Shown one piece after another: positions 1 through 7,814 of a stretch of 64,000 nucleotides of DNA (its first letter is position 1; every line of letters starts with the position of its first letter). Source of the stretch: Tsukamurella sp. 8F (GTDB lineage: Bacteria > Actinomycetota > Actinomycetes > Mycobacteriales > Mycobacteriaceae); NCBI RefSeq assembly GCF_029167375.1, contig NZ_JARFTP010000013.1:62001-126000 (forward strand), given 5' to 3'. The translations under genes were made by a program, and so were the position numbers. The notes beneath the pieces are model-generated. The model was given only the letters and a program-made list of their open reading frames with translations. It was not told the DNA's origin and did no database searches.

Positions 1-943
1 AGCCTTCGGCGACAAGGGTTACACCGAGGTGGAGACGCCGATGCTGCAGTCCGTGCATGGAGGCGCGGCAGCCCGGCCGTTCGTCACCCATATCAATGCG
101 TACGACATGGACCTGTATCTGCGGATCGCACCCGAGCTGTACCTCAAGCGGCTCGCTGTGGGCGGCATGGGCCGGATCTTCGAGATAAACCGCAACTTCC
201 GCAACGAGGGCGCCGACGCGACCCACAACCCCGAGTTCACCGCGCTGGAGGCGTATGAGGCGTACGGCGACTACACCACTATGCGGGTCCTCACCCGCGA
301 GGTGATCCTCGCCGTCGCCGAGGCCGTCAACGGGCGCCCCGTGGCGCTGCGGCCCGACGCGGACGGCACGCTGCGTGAGGTCGACCTGACACCGGAGTGG
401 CCTGTAGTGACCGTGCATTCGGCCGTGTCCCGGGCCTGCGGCGTCGAGCTCACACCGGGCACGCCGCGCGATCAGGTGGCCGCGGTCTGCGAGCGGTTCT
501 CGGTGGAGGCACCGCCCGAGGTCGATGCCGGAAAGCTGGTGATGGAGTTGTACGAGGCGCTCGTCGAGAAGCAGACGCGGTTTCCGACGTTCTACTGCGA
601 CTTCCCCGTCGAGGTCTCCCCGCTCGCACGCAGGCACCGCGACGACCCGCGCCTCACCGAGCAGTGGGACCTGGTGGGCTTCGGGGCGGAGCTGGGATGC
701 GCCTACACCGAACTGACCGACCCCATCGACCAGCGGGAGCGACTCACCCGGCAGTCCCTCGCCGCTGCGGCTGGAGACGCCGAGGCGATGCAGCTCGACG
801 AGTCCTTCCTCGATGCGCTCACCTACGCCATGCCCCCGACCGGCGGCCTGGGACTCGGCGTAGACCGCATCGTCATGCTGCTTGCGGGCGTGAACATCCG
901 GGCGACGCTGGCGTTCCCGTTCGTGAAACCGCGGGAGGCCTGA
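1..943 (+). CDS. lysX: Lysyl-tRNA synthetase domain, LysX-like, 5' truncated by window edge
   Basis: The C-terminal ~313 residues of a class II lysyl-tRNA synthetase catalytic domain run open from base 2 to the TGA at 941-943. Motif 2 is visible as [11 protein letters not shown] and motif 3 as [13 protein letters not shown], with the lysine-pocket strand [14 protein letters not shown] between them. The ending [11 protein letters not shown] resembles the fused lysyl-phosphatidylglycerol synthetase LysX rather than housekeeping LysS, which as I remember ends with a DVILFPLVRP-like strand. LysX lysinylates phosphatidylglycerol in mycobacterial membranes, using Lys-tRNA made by this domain. The N-terminal membrane part lies outside the window, so LysX versus LysS is an inference. 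The next gene starts 5 bases after the stop, suggesting co-transcription. Confidence 0.8.
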   Translation, partial: AFGDKGYTEVETPMLQSVHGGAAARPFVTHINAYDMDLYLRIAPELYLKRLAVGGMGRIFEINRNFRNEGADATHNPEFTALEAYEAYGDYTTMRVLTREVILAVAEAVNGRPVALRPDADGTLREVDLTPEWPVVTVHSAVSRACGVELTPGTPRDQVAAVCERFSVEAPPEVDAGKLVMELYEALVEKQTRFPTFYCDFPVEVSPLARRHRDDPRLTEQWDLVGFGAELGCAYTELTDPIDQRERLTRQSLAAAAGDAEAMQLDESFLDALTYAMPPTGGLGLGVDRIVMLLAGVNIRATLAFPFVKPREA

Positions 944-948
944 GTCCC

Positions 949-1755
949 GTGGGCGGGCCCGGCGGCGATCTGCGCGGCGATCTACCCGGCGCCGCCGCGG
1001 GGCTGGTCGATCGGCTCGCGTCGTCTGCGCGAATCCTCGGCTGGGCCGAAGGGATCCACGTGCGCGCCGAATACCTGGCCGCGCGGGATGCGGTGGTACG
1101 GCACCTTGCGGACCGCCTGGTCGCAGTGGCAGCCGAGACTCGAGCAGAGCGGGCTGTGGCCGCCGACCGGTACATCCGTGGCGAGGGCACCGACCGCCTC
1201 GACGCGGACGCTGTCGGGAGCGTGTGGACATGGAGCCCGACTCCCCTGCTGCAGAACGCGACTCTGCTACGGACCCTGCGCGCGCACAACGCCTCCCGCG
1301 CGGGCGCGCCGGTGCGCTTCTACGGGCTCGAGACCCACGTCGGCGACCACCGGGACCTCGCGGCGCGCGACGCCGCGCAGTACGAGTCGCTACGGAGGGT
1401 CGCGGAGCGGCACCCGGACGGACTGATCCTGCTCTTCGAACAGACGGGCCACGTCGATCCGGGCATCCCGGGATCGCTCGGCTCCCACGTCGCGCAAGGG
1501 GAACTCGGCGTATACCGCACCGTCGGCGCACTGTGGCGCGCCGGGGACCCGACGGTGCACTTCCCGCTCGGGGACTACGAGCAACTCAGCGCGCGCCTCG
1601 ACGGCGCGCGGAGCCGGCTGCTACCCATGCCCGGGGGAACCCTGCTCGCCGGGCCGGAGCAGGTTCCGGACATCGCCGGCTCCCCGTTCGACGCCGCCCT
1701 CTACGCACCCGCGCTCAGCCCCGCAGCGCACTTCGTCGGCGACGCAGCTACGTAG
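949..1755 (+). CDS. Erythromycin-esterase-like family protein, short form
   Basis: A 268-residue protein starting at GTG 949, five bases after the synthetase stop; the open frame runs further upstream, but that part is a shadow of lysX. Near the N-terminus GWAEGIHVRAEY lines up with the GEATHGTxEF block of erythromycin esterase-like enzymes and keeps its Glu and His. Later come RAHNASRAGAPVRFYGLE and ILLFEQTGHVDPG, matching the family blocks W-x-R-x-HN...VRFYGF and AHNxHV. The second His block reads EQTGHV, so one conserved His-Asn is lost. Family members are hydrolases; some open macrolide lactones, most have no known substrate. At 268 residues it is shorter than the usual ~400. Drug esterase activity is not implied. 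It probably shares a transcript with the lysX-like gene. Confidence 0.6.
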   Translation: MGGPGGDLRGDLPGAAAGLVDRLASSARILGWAEGIHVRAEYLAARDAVVRHLADRLVAVAAETRAERAVAADRYIRGEGTDRLDADAVGSVWTWSPTPLLQNATLLRTLRAHNASRAGAPVRFYGLETHVGDHRDLAARDAAQYESLRRVAERHPDGLILLFEQTGHVDPGIPGSLGSHVAQGELGVYRTVGALWRAGDPTVHFPLGDYEQLSARLDGARSRLLPMPGGTLLAGPEQVPDIAGSPFDAALYAPALSPAAHFVGDAAT

Positions 1756-1835
1756 GCGCGGACGCAGACGTCGGGCGAGGTTCGATCTCGGAAGCGCAAA
1801 AACCCGGTAACGTCCCGCAGAACCGCAGGTGGCGG

Positions 1836-1841
1836 TAGCGT
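1836..1841 (+). promoter_or_regulatory. Candidate -10 for ppk2 (leaderless start)
   Basis: TAGCGT lies 6 bases before the ATG at 1848 and there is no Shine-Dalgarno between them, so transcription probably starts at the ATG. Confidence 0.45.
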
Positions 1842-1847
1842 GCCGCA

Positions 1848-2693
1848 ATGGCCGATACCAAGATCAAGAAGCAGAAGTCGAAGAGCAAACCACCGAAGAT
1901 CCCGAAGGAAGCGTACGAGGCGGAGCTGCGGCGCCTGCAGACCGAGCTGGTGGCGATGCAGCAGTGGGTCAAGGCGACCGGCGCCCGCGTCGTAGTCCTG
2001 TTCGAGGGTCGCGACGCCGCCGGCAAGGGTTCGGCGATCAAGCGGATCACCGAATATCTCAGCCCCCGCGTCTGCCGCGTCACCGCCCTTCCCGCGCCGA
2101 CCGAGCGCGAACGGACGCAGTGGTACTTCCAGCGCTACATCGAGCACCTGCCGGCGGCCGGCGAGATAGTGCTGTTCGACCGCTCCTGGTACAACCGCGC
2201 GGGCGTCGAGCGCGTGATGGGCTTCTGTACCGCAGCCGAGTACCGACGCTTCCTGCACCAGGCGCCGATCTTCGAGCGGCTGCTGGTAGAGGAGGGCATC
2301 CTGCTCTTCAAGTACTGGTTCTCGGTGTCGGATGTGGAGCAGGAGAAGCGATTCCGCTCACGCGCCACCGATCCGATGCGCCAGTGGAAGCTGTCCCCCA
2401 TGGACGTCGAGTCGATCGCCCGCTGGGAGGACTACTCGCGCGCCAAGGACCAGATGTTCGTCCACACCGACATTCCCGAGGCGCCGTGGTTCACGGTGGA
2501 GAGCGAGGACAAGAAGCGATCACGCCTCAACGTGATCTCGCACCTGTTGTCGGCGATCCCCTACCAGCACCTGGATCCGCCACAGGTGGAGATCCCGAAG
2601 CGCCCCAAAGCACACGACTACGAGCGGCCCCCGCGCGAGGACTTCCGCTACGTCCCCGACGTCGCCTCGCGGTTGGCGCCGGCCAGCCGCTGA
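1848..2693 (+). CDS. ppk2: Polyphosphate kinase 2 family (PPK2)
   Basis: A 281-residue cytosolic PPK2 kinase, which moves phosphate between polyphosphate and nucleotides and usually favours making NTP from NDP and polyP. Seen here: the Walker A loop GRDAAGKG (about residues 56-63) followed by a Lys-Arg-Ile helix, and the Walker B/lid region LFDRSWYNRAGVERVMGF (about 109-126), both diagnostic. Downstream blocks FKYWFSVS and RAKDQMFVHT are also typical. A Lys-rich tail of about 20 residues (KIKKQKSKSK) precedes the domain. Length matches the one-domain class I group. Substrate preference (ADP or GDP) cannot be read by eye. It is transcribed alone from the TANNNT promoter just upstream. Confidence 0.93.
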   Translation: MADTKIKKQKSKSKPPKIPKEAYEAELRRLQTELVAMQQWVKATGARVVVLFEGRDAAGKGSAIKRITEYLSPRVCRVTALPAPTERERTQWYFQRYIEHLPAAGEIVLFDRSWYNRAGVERVMGFCTAAEYRRFLHQAPIFERLLVEEGILLFKYWFSVSDVEQEKRFRSRATDPMRQWKLSPMDVESIARWEDYSRAKDQMFVHTDIPEAPWFTVESEDKKRSRLNVISHLLSAIPYQHLDPPQVEIPKRPKAHDYERPPREDFRYVPDVASRLAPASR

Positions 2694-2734
2694 ACCGGGG
2701 TTGACGGACCCACCGCCTCCGTCCGCCGAATCGG

Positions 2735-2740
2735 TACGGT
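2735..2740 (+). promoter_or_regulatory. Candidate -10 for the P450 gene
   Basis: TACGGT sits 6 bases before ATG 2747 without a Shine-Dalgarno. A TTGACG at 2701 is too far upstream (28 bases) to pair with it. Confidence 0.4.
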
Positions 2741-2746
2741 CGCCTC

Positions 2747-4162
2747 ATGACCGTCGCATCGCATCTGCGGGACGCGGTACCAGGACGGCGGATCCTGGCC
2801 GCTATAGCCGCGGCCACGCCACGGCGCCCGGCGCCACTAACCCGCAGCTCACCTGTCGGAACGGCGACAGTGCCGGGCGAGCGCGGCTACCCGGTGCTCG
2901 GCAGCATGGCGCGGTATCTGATCGACGGCCCGCTGTTCCAGCGCCGCCTGCACGCGACCTACGGCCCTGTCGCGTGGTGGGGTGGTGCCGGGATCCGCGC
3001 CGTCTCGGTCGCCGGACCGGAGCCGGTGTGGTCGGTTCTGGTCAACGCCGAACGAGCATATGTCTCGGGCTGGGATCTCATCGGGCCGTGGTTCGCGGGC
3101 GGACTCGCGCGCCTCGACGGCCACGCACACATCCGGCACCGCCGCCTGGTTCGAGATGCGTTCACAGCCGAGGCCGAAGCCGGCTACTGCTCCGTCATGG
3201 CCGACCGCGCCGCCGACGCGGTGGCGGCCTGGCCCACCGGCCGCTCGGTTCCCGTGCAGCCGCTCGTGACCGAGCTATCGGCCTCCCTCACCGTCGAGCT
3301 GTTCCTCGGCCCTGCCGCGGTGGACGACGCGGCGCGGATCGTCGCAGCGATCGACGCCTGCGAGCGCGCAATCCTCACGGCCGTTCGCATACCCGCGCCG
3401 GGTACGCCGTGGCAGCGCGGCCTGAACGCGCGGAAGTGGCTGCGACGGTACATCCTCGCACGCGTCGACGCGGCTCCCGCAGGGTCGGTGTTCGGACACG
3501 TCGCACGCGCCACCGACGCCGAAGGTGTCGGCCTCACTCCCGACGAAGTCGCCGACCATGTCGTCCTGACGATGCTCGCGTCCCACGACACCACCGCGTT
3601 CGGGCTGCTGGCGACGCTCTACCACCTGGGCCGCCACCCGCGCTGGCAGGACGCGGTCCGCGACGAGACGCGCCTGCGGGGGACGACCACCGTCGGGCCC
3701 GCGGTGGACGCCGAGGCGCCCGTGCTGATGCAGGTCGTCCGAGAGAGCCTGCGCCTGTACCCACCGTCACCGACACAGCTGCGGCGCACGGCAACCGAGG
3801 TCGAGCTGGCGGACCGACATATCCCGTCCGGCACCCTGGTGACGGTCTGCAACGGGCTGAACGGGCTGCTCCCGGAGTACTGGGAGGCCGCCGACGAGTT
3901 CCGGCCCGAGCGGTTCGCGCCGGGCGGCGGAGCGCCGCTCGACGTCCGCGGGGCGTGGGTCCCGTTCGGCGGAGGCGCACACAAGTGCATCGGCATGGAC
4001 CTCGCACTGGAGAAGATCGCGACGCTCGCGGCCACCGTGGTCGACCGCTACCGCTGGCAGCTCCCCGACGACTACCGGATGGCGTGGAAGTACGCGTTCC
4101 CCGGCGGGCCCGCGGACGGCCTACCGCTCACCTTGCGGCCGCTCCGACCGGGGACCCGCTAG
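2747..4162 (+). CDS. Cytochrome P450
   Basis: A 471-residue haem-thiolate monooxygenase. The haem loop FGGGAHKCIGMDLALEK gives the axial cysteine at about residue 414; the ExxR of the K-helix is in RESLRLYPPSP, and the I-helix reads LASHDTTAF, with SHDTT replacing the commoner AGxDTT. The N-terminal PGERGYPVLG resembles the Pro-rich hinge of CYP51/CYP120-like P450s; no membrane anchor is obvious, so it is probably soluble. The family oxidises sterols, lipids or secondary metabolites using a ferredoxin and reductase, but no ferredoxin or biosynthetic partner is adjacent, so the substrate is unknown. It converges on the next gene, and both stop codons lie in one CTAG at 4159-4162. Confidence 0.93.
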   Translation: MTVASHLRDAVPGRRILAAIAAATPRRPAPLTRSSPVGTATVPGERGYPVLGSMARYLIDGPLFQRRLHATYGPVAWWGGAGIRAVSVAGPEPVWSVLVNAERAYVSGWDLIGPWFAGGLARLDGHAHIRHRRLVRDAFTAEAEAGYCSVMADRAADAVAAWPTGRSVPVQPLVTELSASLTVELFLGPAAVDDAARIVAAIDACERAILTAVRIPAPGTPWQRGLNARKWLRRYILARVDAAPAGSVFGHVARATDAEGVGLTPDEVADHVVLTMLASHDTTAFGLLATLYHLGRHPRWQDAVRDETRLRGTTTVGPAVDAEAPVLMQVVRESLRLYPPSPTQLRRTATEVELADRHIPSGTLVTVCNGLNGLLPEYWEAADEFRPERFAPGGGAPLDVRGAWVPFGGGAHKCIGMDLALEKIATLAATVVDRYRWQLPDDYRMAWKYAFPGGPADGLPLTLRPLRPGTR

Positions 4163-5265
4163 CGAGCGTCCGGTTCGCCCGCATGGACGCCGTCCGGGTC
4201 CCCTGCGTGTACACGGTCACGGCCGGCCTGCTTGGCGCGGTACAAGTGCAGGTCCGCAGCGGCTGTCAGGCGCTCGACGACCGGCTCGCACCACGCCACG
4301 TCCGCGACGGGCCGCGCGGGGATCGCGCTGTATACCGCTCCGATGCTGATCGTGACCGTGCGATCGGCGGCCACTGCCGAGCGGATCGACTCGGCGAGTC
4401 CAGCGATCGCCTCGAGATCGTCCACCGCGATCAGGACGGCGAACTCCTCGCCGCCTAGCCGGGACGTCCGCGCGCGGGGGCCGGCGTGATCGGCGATGAT
4501 CCGCGCCGTGCGCGCCAGCACGCCGTCGCCGTACGCGTGGCCGTGCTGGTCGTTGATCGACTTGAAGTTGTCGACATCCAGAGCCAGGAAGCCTATGCCC
4601 CGGCCGTGCGCCTGGGCCTCGGCGAACACGTGCGCCGCGTGGGCTACAAGCCCGCGCCGGTTCAGCAGACCGGTCAGGTGGTCTGTACGACTCAGCTCTC
4701 GCTGTGCGCGGAGCGCCCTTTCGAGGGAGCGCCGGAGGCTGACGACCAGGATGGTGGGGAACACGATCGCCATGAGGGAGGCCCCCAGTCGAAGCACCAT
4801 ATCCCCGATATCGGGCTCGCGGACAGCCATATACACCACGACGATGCCGACCGCGCCGCCCAGGAATGCCGCGACCATCCGCATCCGTGAATGCATGGCC
4901 GCCATCGCCGGCACGGCGGCGAGCAGAGTCAGGATCGCCTGACCGTTGTCCTCGGACGTCATGACGAGGGCCGCTATGGCGATCCCCGCCATACCTCCGA
5001 TGCTGAGTAGGAGGAAGACACGATCCCCGACCGGTCGGCACGCCAACACGATCACAACGGAGAACAGGGTGAAAACCCAAACCCCCATCAGCACGGGGAG
5101 CGTGCCCGGCCGCACCAGTTGCTGGTCGAGCAGCACCACTATGGGCAGCGGGGCCGCACCAGCAGTACTGAAGAGCAGAGCTAACGTGCGCAGGTCAAAA
5201 CCGCGCGTCCGCCCTGGGCCCGTCTTTTCGAGCCTTCGCCACCGCAGCGGCGACGGAGTCGCCAC
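4159..5265 (-). CDS. Membrane-bound GGDEF diguanylate cyclase
   Basis: A 368-residue protein. The N-terminal ~190 residues form about six hydrophobic segments with short loops and no recognisable sensor fold. The rest is a GGDEF domain: RTDHLTGLLNRRG starts it, DVDNFKSINDQHGHAYGD is the metal/nucleotide-binding loop, and the active-site signature is GGEEF (about 271-275), a functional variant. It should make cyclic di-GMP from two GTP. No RxxD inhibitory site stands directly before the signature, so product inhibition may be weak. The C-terminus carries a short near-duplication (HAGDPDG-V-HAGEPDAR). The GTG start at 5265 has a strong AGGAGGGA 7 bases upstream. It is the only GGDEF gene here, and no EAL phosphodiesterase is adjacent. 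Confidence 0.92.
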   Translation of the reverse strand: MATPSPLRWRRLEKTGPGRTRGFDLRTLALLFSTAGAAPLPIVVLLDQQLVRPGTLPVLMGVWVFTLFSVVIVLACRPVGDRVFLLLSIGGMAGIAIAALVMTSEDNGQAILTLLAAVPAMAAMHSRMRMVAAFLGGAVGIVVVYMAVREPDIGDMVLRLGASLMAIVFPTILVVSLRRSLERALRAQRELSRTDHLTGLLNRRGLVAHAAHVFAEAQAHGRGIGFLALDVDNFKSINDQHGHAYGDGVLARTARIIADHAGPRARTSRLGGEEFAVLIAVDDLEAIAGLAESIRSAVAADRTVTISIGAVYSAIPARPVADVAWCEPVVERLTAAADLHLYRAKQAGRDRVHAGDPDGVHAGEPDAR

Positions 5266-5303
5266 GTCTCAGTCCCTCCTAGATCGAGGAAAATGCACTC
5301 GCG

Positions 5304-6062
5304 TCACATAGTAATCGCATCCGTCGAATGTTTGTTACCGGCGCCGAACGCCCTACGGAAATCGTCCTCCATGAGTGGCCACACGTCCGGCGCGGCGTCG
5401 ACGGCAAGGCGCTCTCGGTCCCAGAACATGAGACGTGTCCGGTAGCGGTCATCCGGGTACGGTGTCGCAGGCACTGTGTCGTCCAGCACACCGCCGCCCT
5501 CCGACCACCGGGCGAGGACATGGTCGGCGGCGGTCGCCATCATGTAGCGCACACCGACCAGTTCCATCACGATCGGTAGAACACGCGACAACAGGTTCGC
5601 GACGGCGCCCGCACGGGCGTCGTGCACTTCTACGTACGCCGACTTGACTTCAGCCAGCCCCCCGCTCAGCCGATCCTCGATCGCGTCGGCAACCAGTCGC
5701 TGCCCGGCTTGGCCCGCCCACTCGATGAGCGCATGCGACTGCGCCGCTGCGAGGTACGGCCCCTGAGTACGATGCCCGGCGACCACCTTTCCTCCGTCCC
5801 CTTCGCCACCGTCCACCACGACGCAGAACAGAGTCGTTGAGCGACCGTCCGCCACCTGCTCCCGCTCGAAGGCCTCGTCGACGCCCCACGCCCGGTACGC
5901 CTGATCCACCCCGTCGAGGTACGCCCGCCACAGTTCGGGGCGGCGGCGAGGCGTGTCGACCACGCACCGTAGCCCGGTACGCACATCGATGAATTCCACC
6001 CCCTCGCTGAGCAGGGATGGGGATCGTCGCGCGTTCTCGACGGCTATCACGGGTGCGGACAT
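5304..6062 (-). CDS. GNAT / autoinducer-synthase-like acyltransferase, partner of the E1-like gene
   Basis: A 252-residue soluble protein. I chose ATG 6062 because GAAAGGA lies 8 bases upstream; an in-frame start 63 bases earlier lacks one. A strand with a polar turn (FCVVVDGG...VVAGHRTQGPY, about 79-103) is followed by an EVKSAYVEVHDARAGAVANLL segment with a long helix and then VRYMMATAADHVLARW (about 138-186). That order resembles the GNAT core as used by N-acyl amino acid synthases (FeeM type) and LuxI-like enzymes. I do not recognise a named family, and the fold is inferred from pattern only. It lies 199 bases downstream of, and co-directional with, the E1/ThiF-like gene, suggesting one enzyme activates a carboxylate and the other transfers it. 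Confidence 0.5.
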   Translation of the reverse strand: MSAPVIAVENARRSPSLLSEGVEFIDVRTGLRCVVDTPRRRPELWRAYLDGVDQAYRAWGVDEAFEREQVADGRSTTLFCVVVDGGEGDGGKVVAGHRTQGPYLAAAQSHALIEWAGQAGQRLVADAIEDRLSGGLAEVKSAYVEVHDARAGAVANLLSRVLPIVMELVGVRYMMATAADHVLARWSEGGGVLDDTVPATPYPDDRYRTRLMFWDRERLAVDAAPDVWPLMEDDFRRAFGAGNKHSTDAITM

Positions 6063-6261
6063 GTCGGATTCCTTTCGGCGACCCGGCTCGAAGACCGCCG
6101 GATCGCCGACGCCCCCGAATGACACCGGATGTCGGAGATGTGTACCCGAATGTTAACGTGCCCGCACACTCTATATCGAGCACTAATATCTTGCGCCCCA
6201 AAGCATTTCGCATGCTGCACAAAAACGCCGCCACCGAATCACGGACGTAATGGTTATGCGC
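6063..6261 (-). promoter_or_regulatory. A+T-richer spacer between the E1-like and acyltransferase genes
   Basis: The 199-base gap is clearly richer in A/T than its surroundings, with runs such as GATATTAGTG, CGATATAGAG and GTTAACATTC on the minus strand. It probably holds a separate promoter for the acyltransferase gene. No terminator hairpin was found, so read-through from the E1-like gene remains possible. Confidence 0.35.
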
Positions 6262-7302
6262 CTATGTGAATATCGCATCCGTGTGAACAACATACCGACA
6301 GGATGGTAAGTCCCGCCCAACGATGATTCGGCGTGCTGCGTACGCGGCAAGAGCCCCCGCAAGCATCGCGGTACTCCCGAGCTGCGGCCACGATGTGAGG
6401 CTGCGGCCCACCTCCTCCAGCAGTGACATCACCGATGGTGGTGCGTCATCTGCCAGCAGAGAACGCATGAGCGCCAACCGGATTCGCGGGTCCCGGCTCC
6501 GCAGGTCGTCGTCGCTGAATTCGTCGACGCGTCCGCCTAGTACCGGAGTCTCCGGGTCCAGGTCGTATCGCTCGACATCGACGGTGACGGAGTCCCCCAG
6601 ATCCGTCGACATCACCACTGGGATCCGCAGCTCCCGGCAGCGGCGCCGCACCAGGACCTTCATGTAGAGGTCGTCTGTCTCCTCGACGAGCACGGACAGC
6701 GGCGCGTCCGCACTGCCGGGGGCCCCGAGGAAGGCGTCCAGTGCCGCCTCGTCGAGCCCGGTCTCGAAGGGTTCTACCGACGCGTACGGATCGATCTCGA
6801 AAATGCGGCGCCGCACCAGCTCGGCCTTTGGCAGCCCCGCCGAGAACGCGACATCCGCGATGCGGTTGAGGTTGGTGATGCCGAGCACGTCGCCGTCGGC
6901 GACGCGGAAGTGCCTGGCGCCCGTCGCCTGGCACGCGGTCACCGCCGACGCTCCCACGCTGAGACCCGCCACGCCCACGAGAGCGGACGACCACGCGCGC
7001 TGTTCGTCGTCCGGTATCAGGTGTCGGTTGCGGGACGTACGCAGGATGTGGAAAACCTCGGACACCGGCAGCCTCGCGACCGTGCGGCGCCACGGCCACA
7101 CGATGTACCGGCTCATCGCCTCAGTGGCCGCATCGTCGGCGGGCACGCTGCCCGGGGCCAGTCCGGCGGGCGGTACAGGCAGCGCGGCCAGAGCGGCGAG
7201 TTCGTCGCGCGCCGACGACCAGACGTCGACCACCTCGTAGCCCTCGGCGCGCAGCGCCTCCACCCGTTCTTCCGTCGCCGTCGAAGGCACGAGGATCTCC
7301 AT
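6262..7302 (-). CDS. E1/ThiF-like adenylating enzyme (Rv1355c/MoeY-type ThiF domain without nitroreductase)
   Basis: A 346-residue protein with a ThiF/E1 Rossmann core after a ~100-residue N-terminal region (residues 70-105 include PWRRT and RTSRNRHLIPDDEQ). The nucleotide loop is GVAGLSVGAS (110-119), then ADGDVLGITNLNR (135-147), matching the E1 block DxDxVxxSNLNRQ; EETDDLYMKV (207-216) and DVERYDLDPETPVLGG (242-257) follow. No CxxC zinc pairs are present and Cys222 is the only candidate near the usual catalytic position. E1-like enzymes adenylate a C-terminal or small-molecule carboxylate. From memory these blocks resemble the ThiF part of M. tuberculosis Rv1355c (MoeY), which also has a nitroreductase domain; that domain is absent. 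RBS AGAGGGG precedes ATG 7302. Its product probably feeds the downstream acyltransferase-like gene. Confidence 0.72.
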   Translation of the reverse strand: MEILVPSTATEERVEALRAEGYEVVDVWSSARDELAALAALPVPPAGLAPGSVPADDAATEAMSRYIVWPWRRTVARLPVSEVFHILRTSRNRHLIPDDEQRAWSSALVGVAGLSVGASAVTACQATGARHFRVADGDVLGITNLNRIADVAFSAGLPKAELVRRRIFEIDPYASVEPFETGLDEAALDAFLGAPGSADAPLSVLVEETDDLYMKVLVRRRCRELRIPVVMSTDLGDSVTVDVERYDLDPETPVLGGRVDEFSDDDLRSRDPRIRLALMRSLLADDAPPSVMSLLEEVGRSLTSWPQLGSTAMLAGALAAYAARRIIVGRDLPSCRYVVHTDAIFT

Positions 7303-7363
7303 CGGACGTCCCCTCTGCTGGAATGGCTGTCAGCAAGGAGACTACGAGAGAACCGCATGCAAC

Positions 7364-7405
7364 AGGAAGGCCCGCCCGGAATGTCGCATCCGGACGGGCC
7401 TTCCT
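7364..7405 (-). terminator. Terminator hairpin after rpsO
   Basis: Arms 7364-7380 and 7389-7405 pair over 17 bases with one mismatch around an 8-base loop (AGGAAGGCCCG...CGGGCCTTCCT). It follows the rpsO stop on the minus strand and separates rpsO from the E1-like gene. Only a weak T-run follows. Confidence 0.8.
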
Positions 7406-7416
7406 GAGCGAAAGTC

Positions 7417-7686
7417 CTAGCGGCGCAGGCCGAGGCGCTCGATGAGCGTGCGGTAACGGTTGACGTCGACGTCGGCGACGTACTTCAGCAGGCGACGGCG
7501 GCGGCCGACCAGCAGCAGCAGACCGCGGCGGCTGTGGTGGTCGTGCTTGTGCTGCTTCAGATGCTCGGTGAGGTCCGTGATGCGCTTGGTGAGCAGGGCG
7601 ACCTGCGCCTCCGGCGAACCGGTGTCGGTCTCATGCAGGCCGTACTCGGTCAGGACGGTCTTCTTCTCGGCAGCAGTGAGCGCCAT
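7417..7686 (-). CDS. rpsO: 30S ribosomal protein S15
   Basis: An 89-residue protein of exactly the usual S15 length. It has the LTAAEKK start, [15 protein letters not shown] (helix 1-2), [24 protein letters not shown] and the [16 protein letters not shown] end. S15 binds the 16S rRNA central domain and nucleates platform assembly. GGGAG precedes ATG 7686. It lies downstream of ribF with 128 bases between; no S15-binding pseudoknot could be established by eye. Confidence 0.98.
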   Translation of the reverse strand: MALTAAEKKTVLTEYGLHETDTGSPEAQVALLTKRITDLTEHLKQHKHDHHSRRGLLLLVGRRRRLLKYVADVDVNRYRTLIERLGLRR

Positions 7687-7814
7687 GGGAAACTCCCTTT
7701 TTCAGTGTCGCGTGGCAAGACATTCGTGCCGCCGCCGCGAACCACAGCAGGCACGATCGACCAGGTTACCAGCCGGGCGCATCCAGCCGAAATCGCAGTG
7801 AGGCCGGCGAGCGA

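Noticed and set aside
397-948. N-terminal 184-codon extension of the esterase-like frame
   Set aside because: It overlaps lysX in another frame, is very Arg-rich and lacks any domain; the gene starts at GTG 949.
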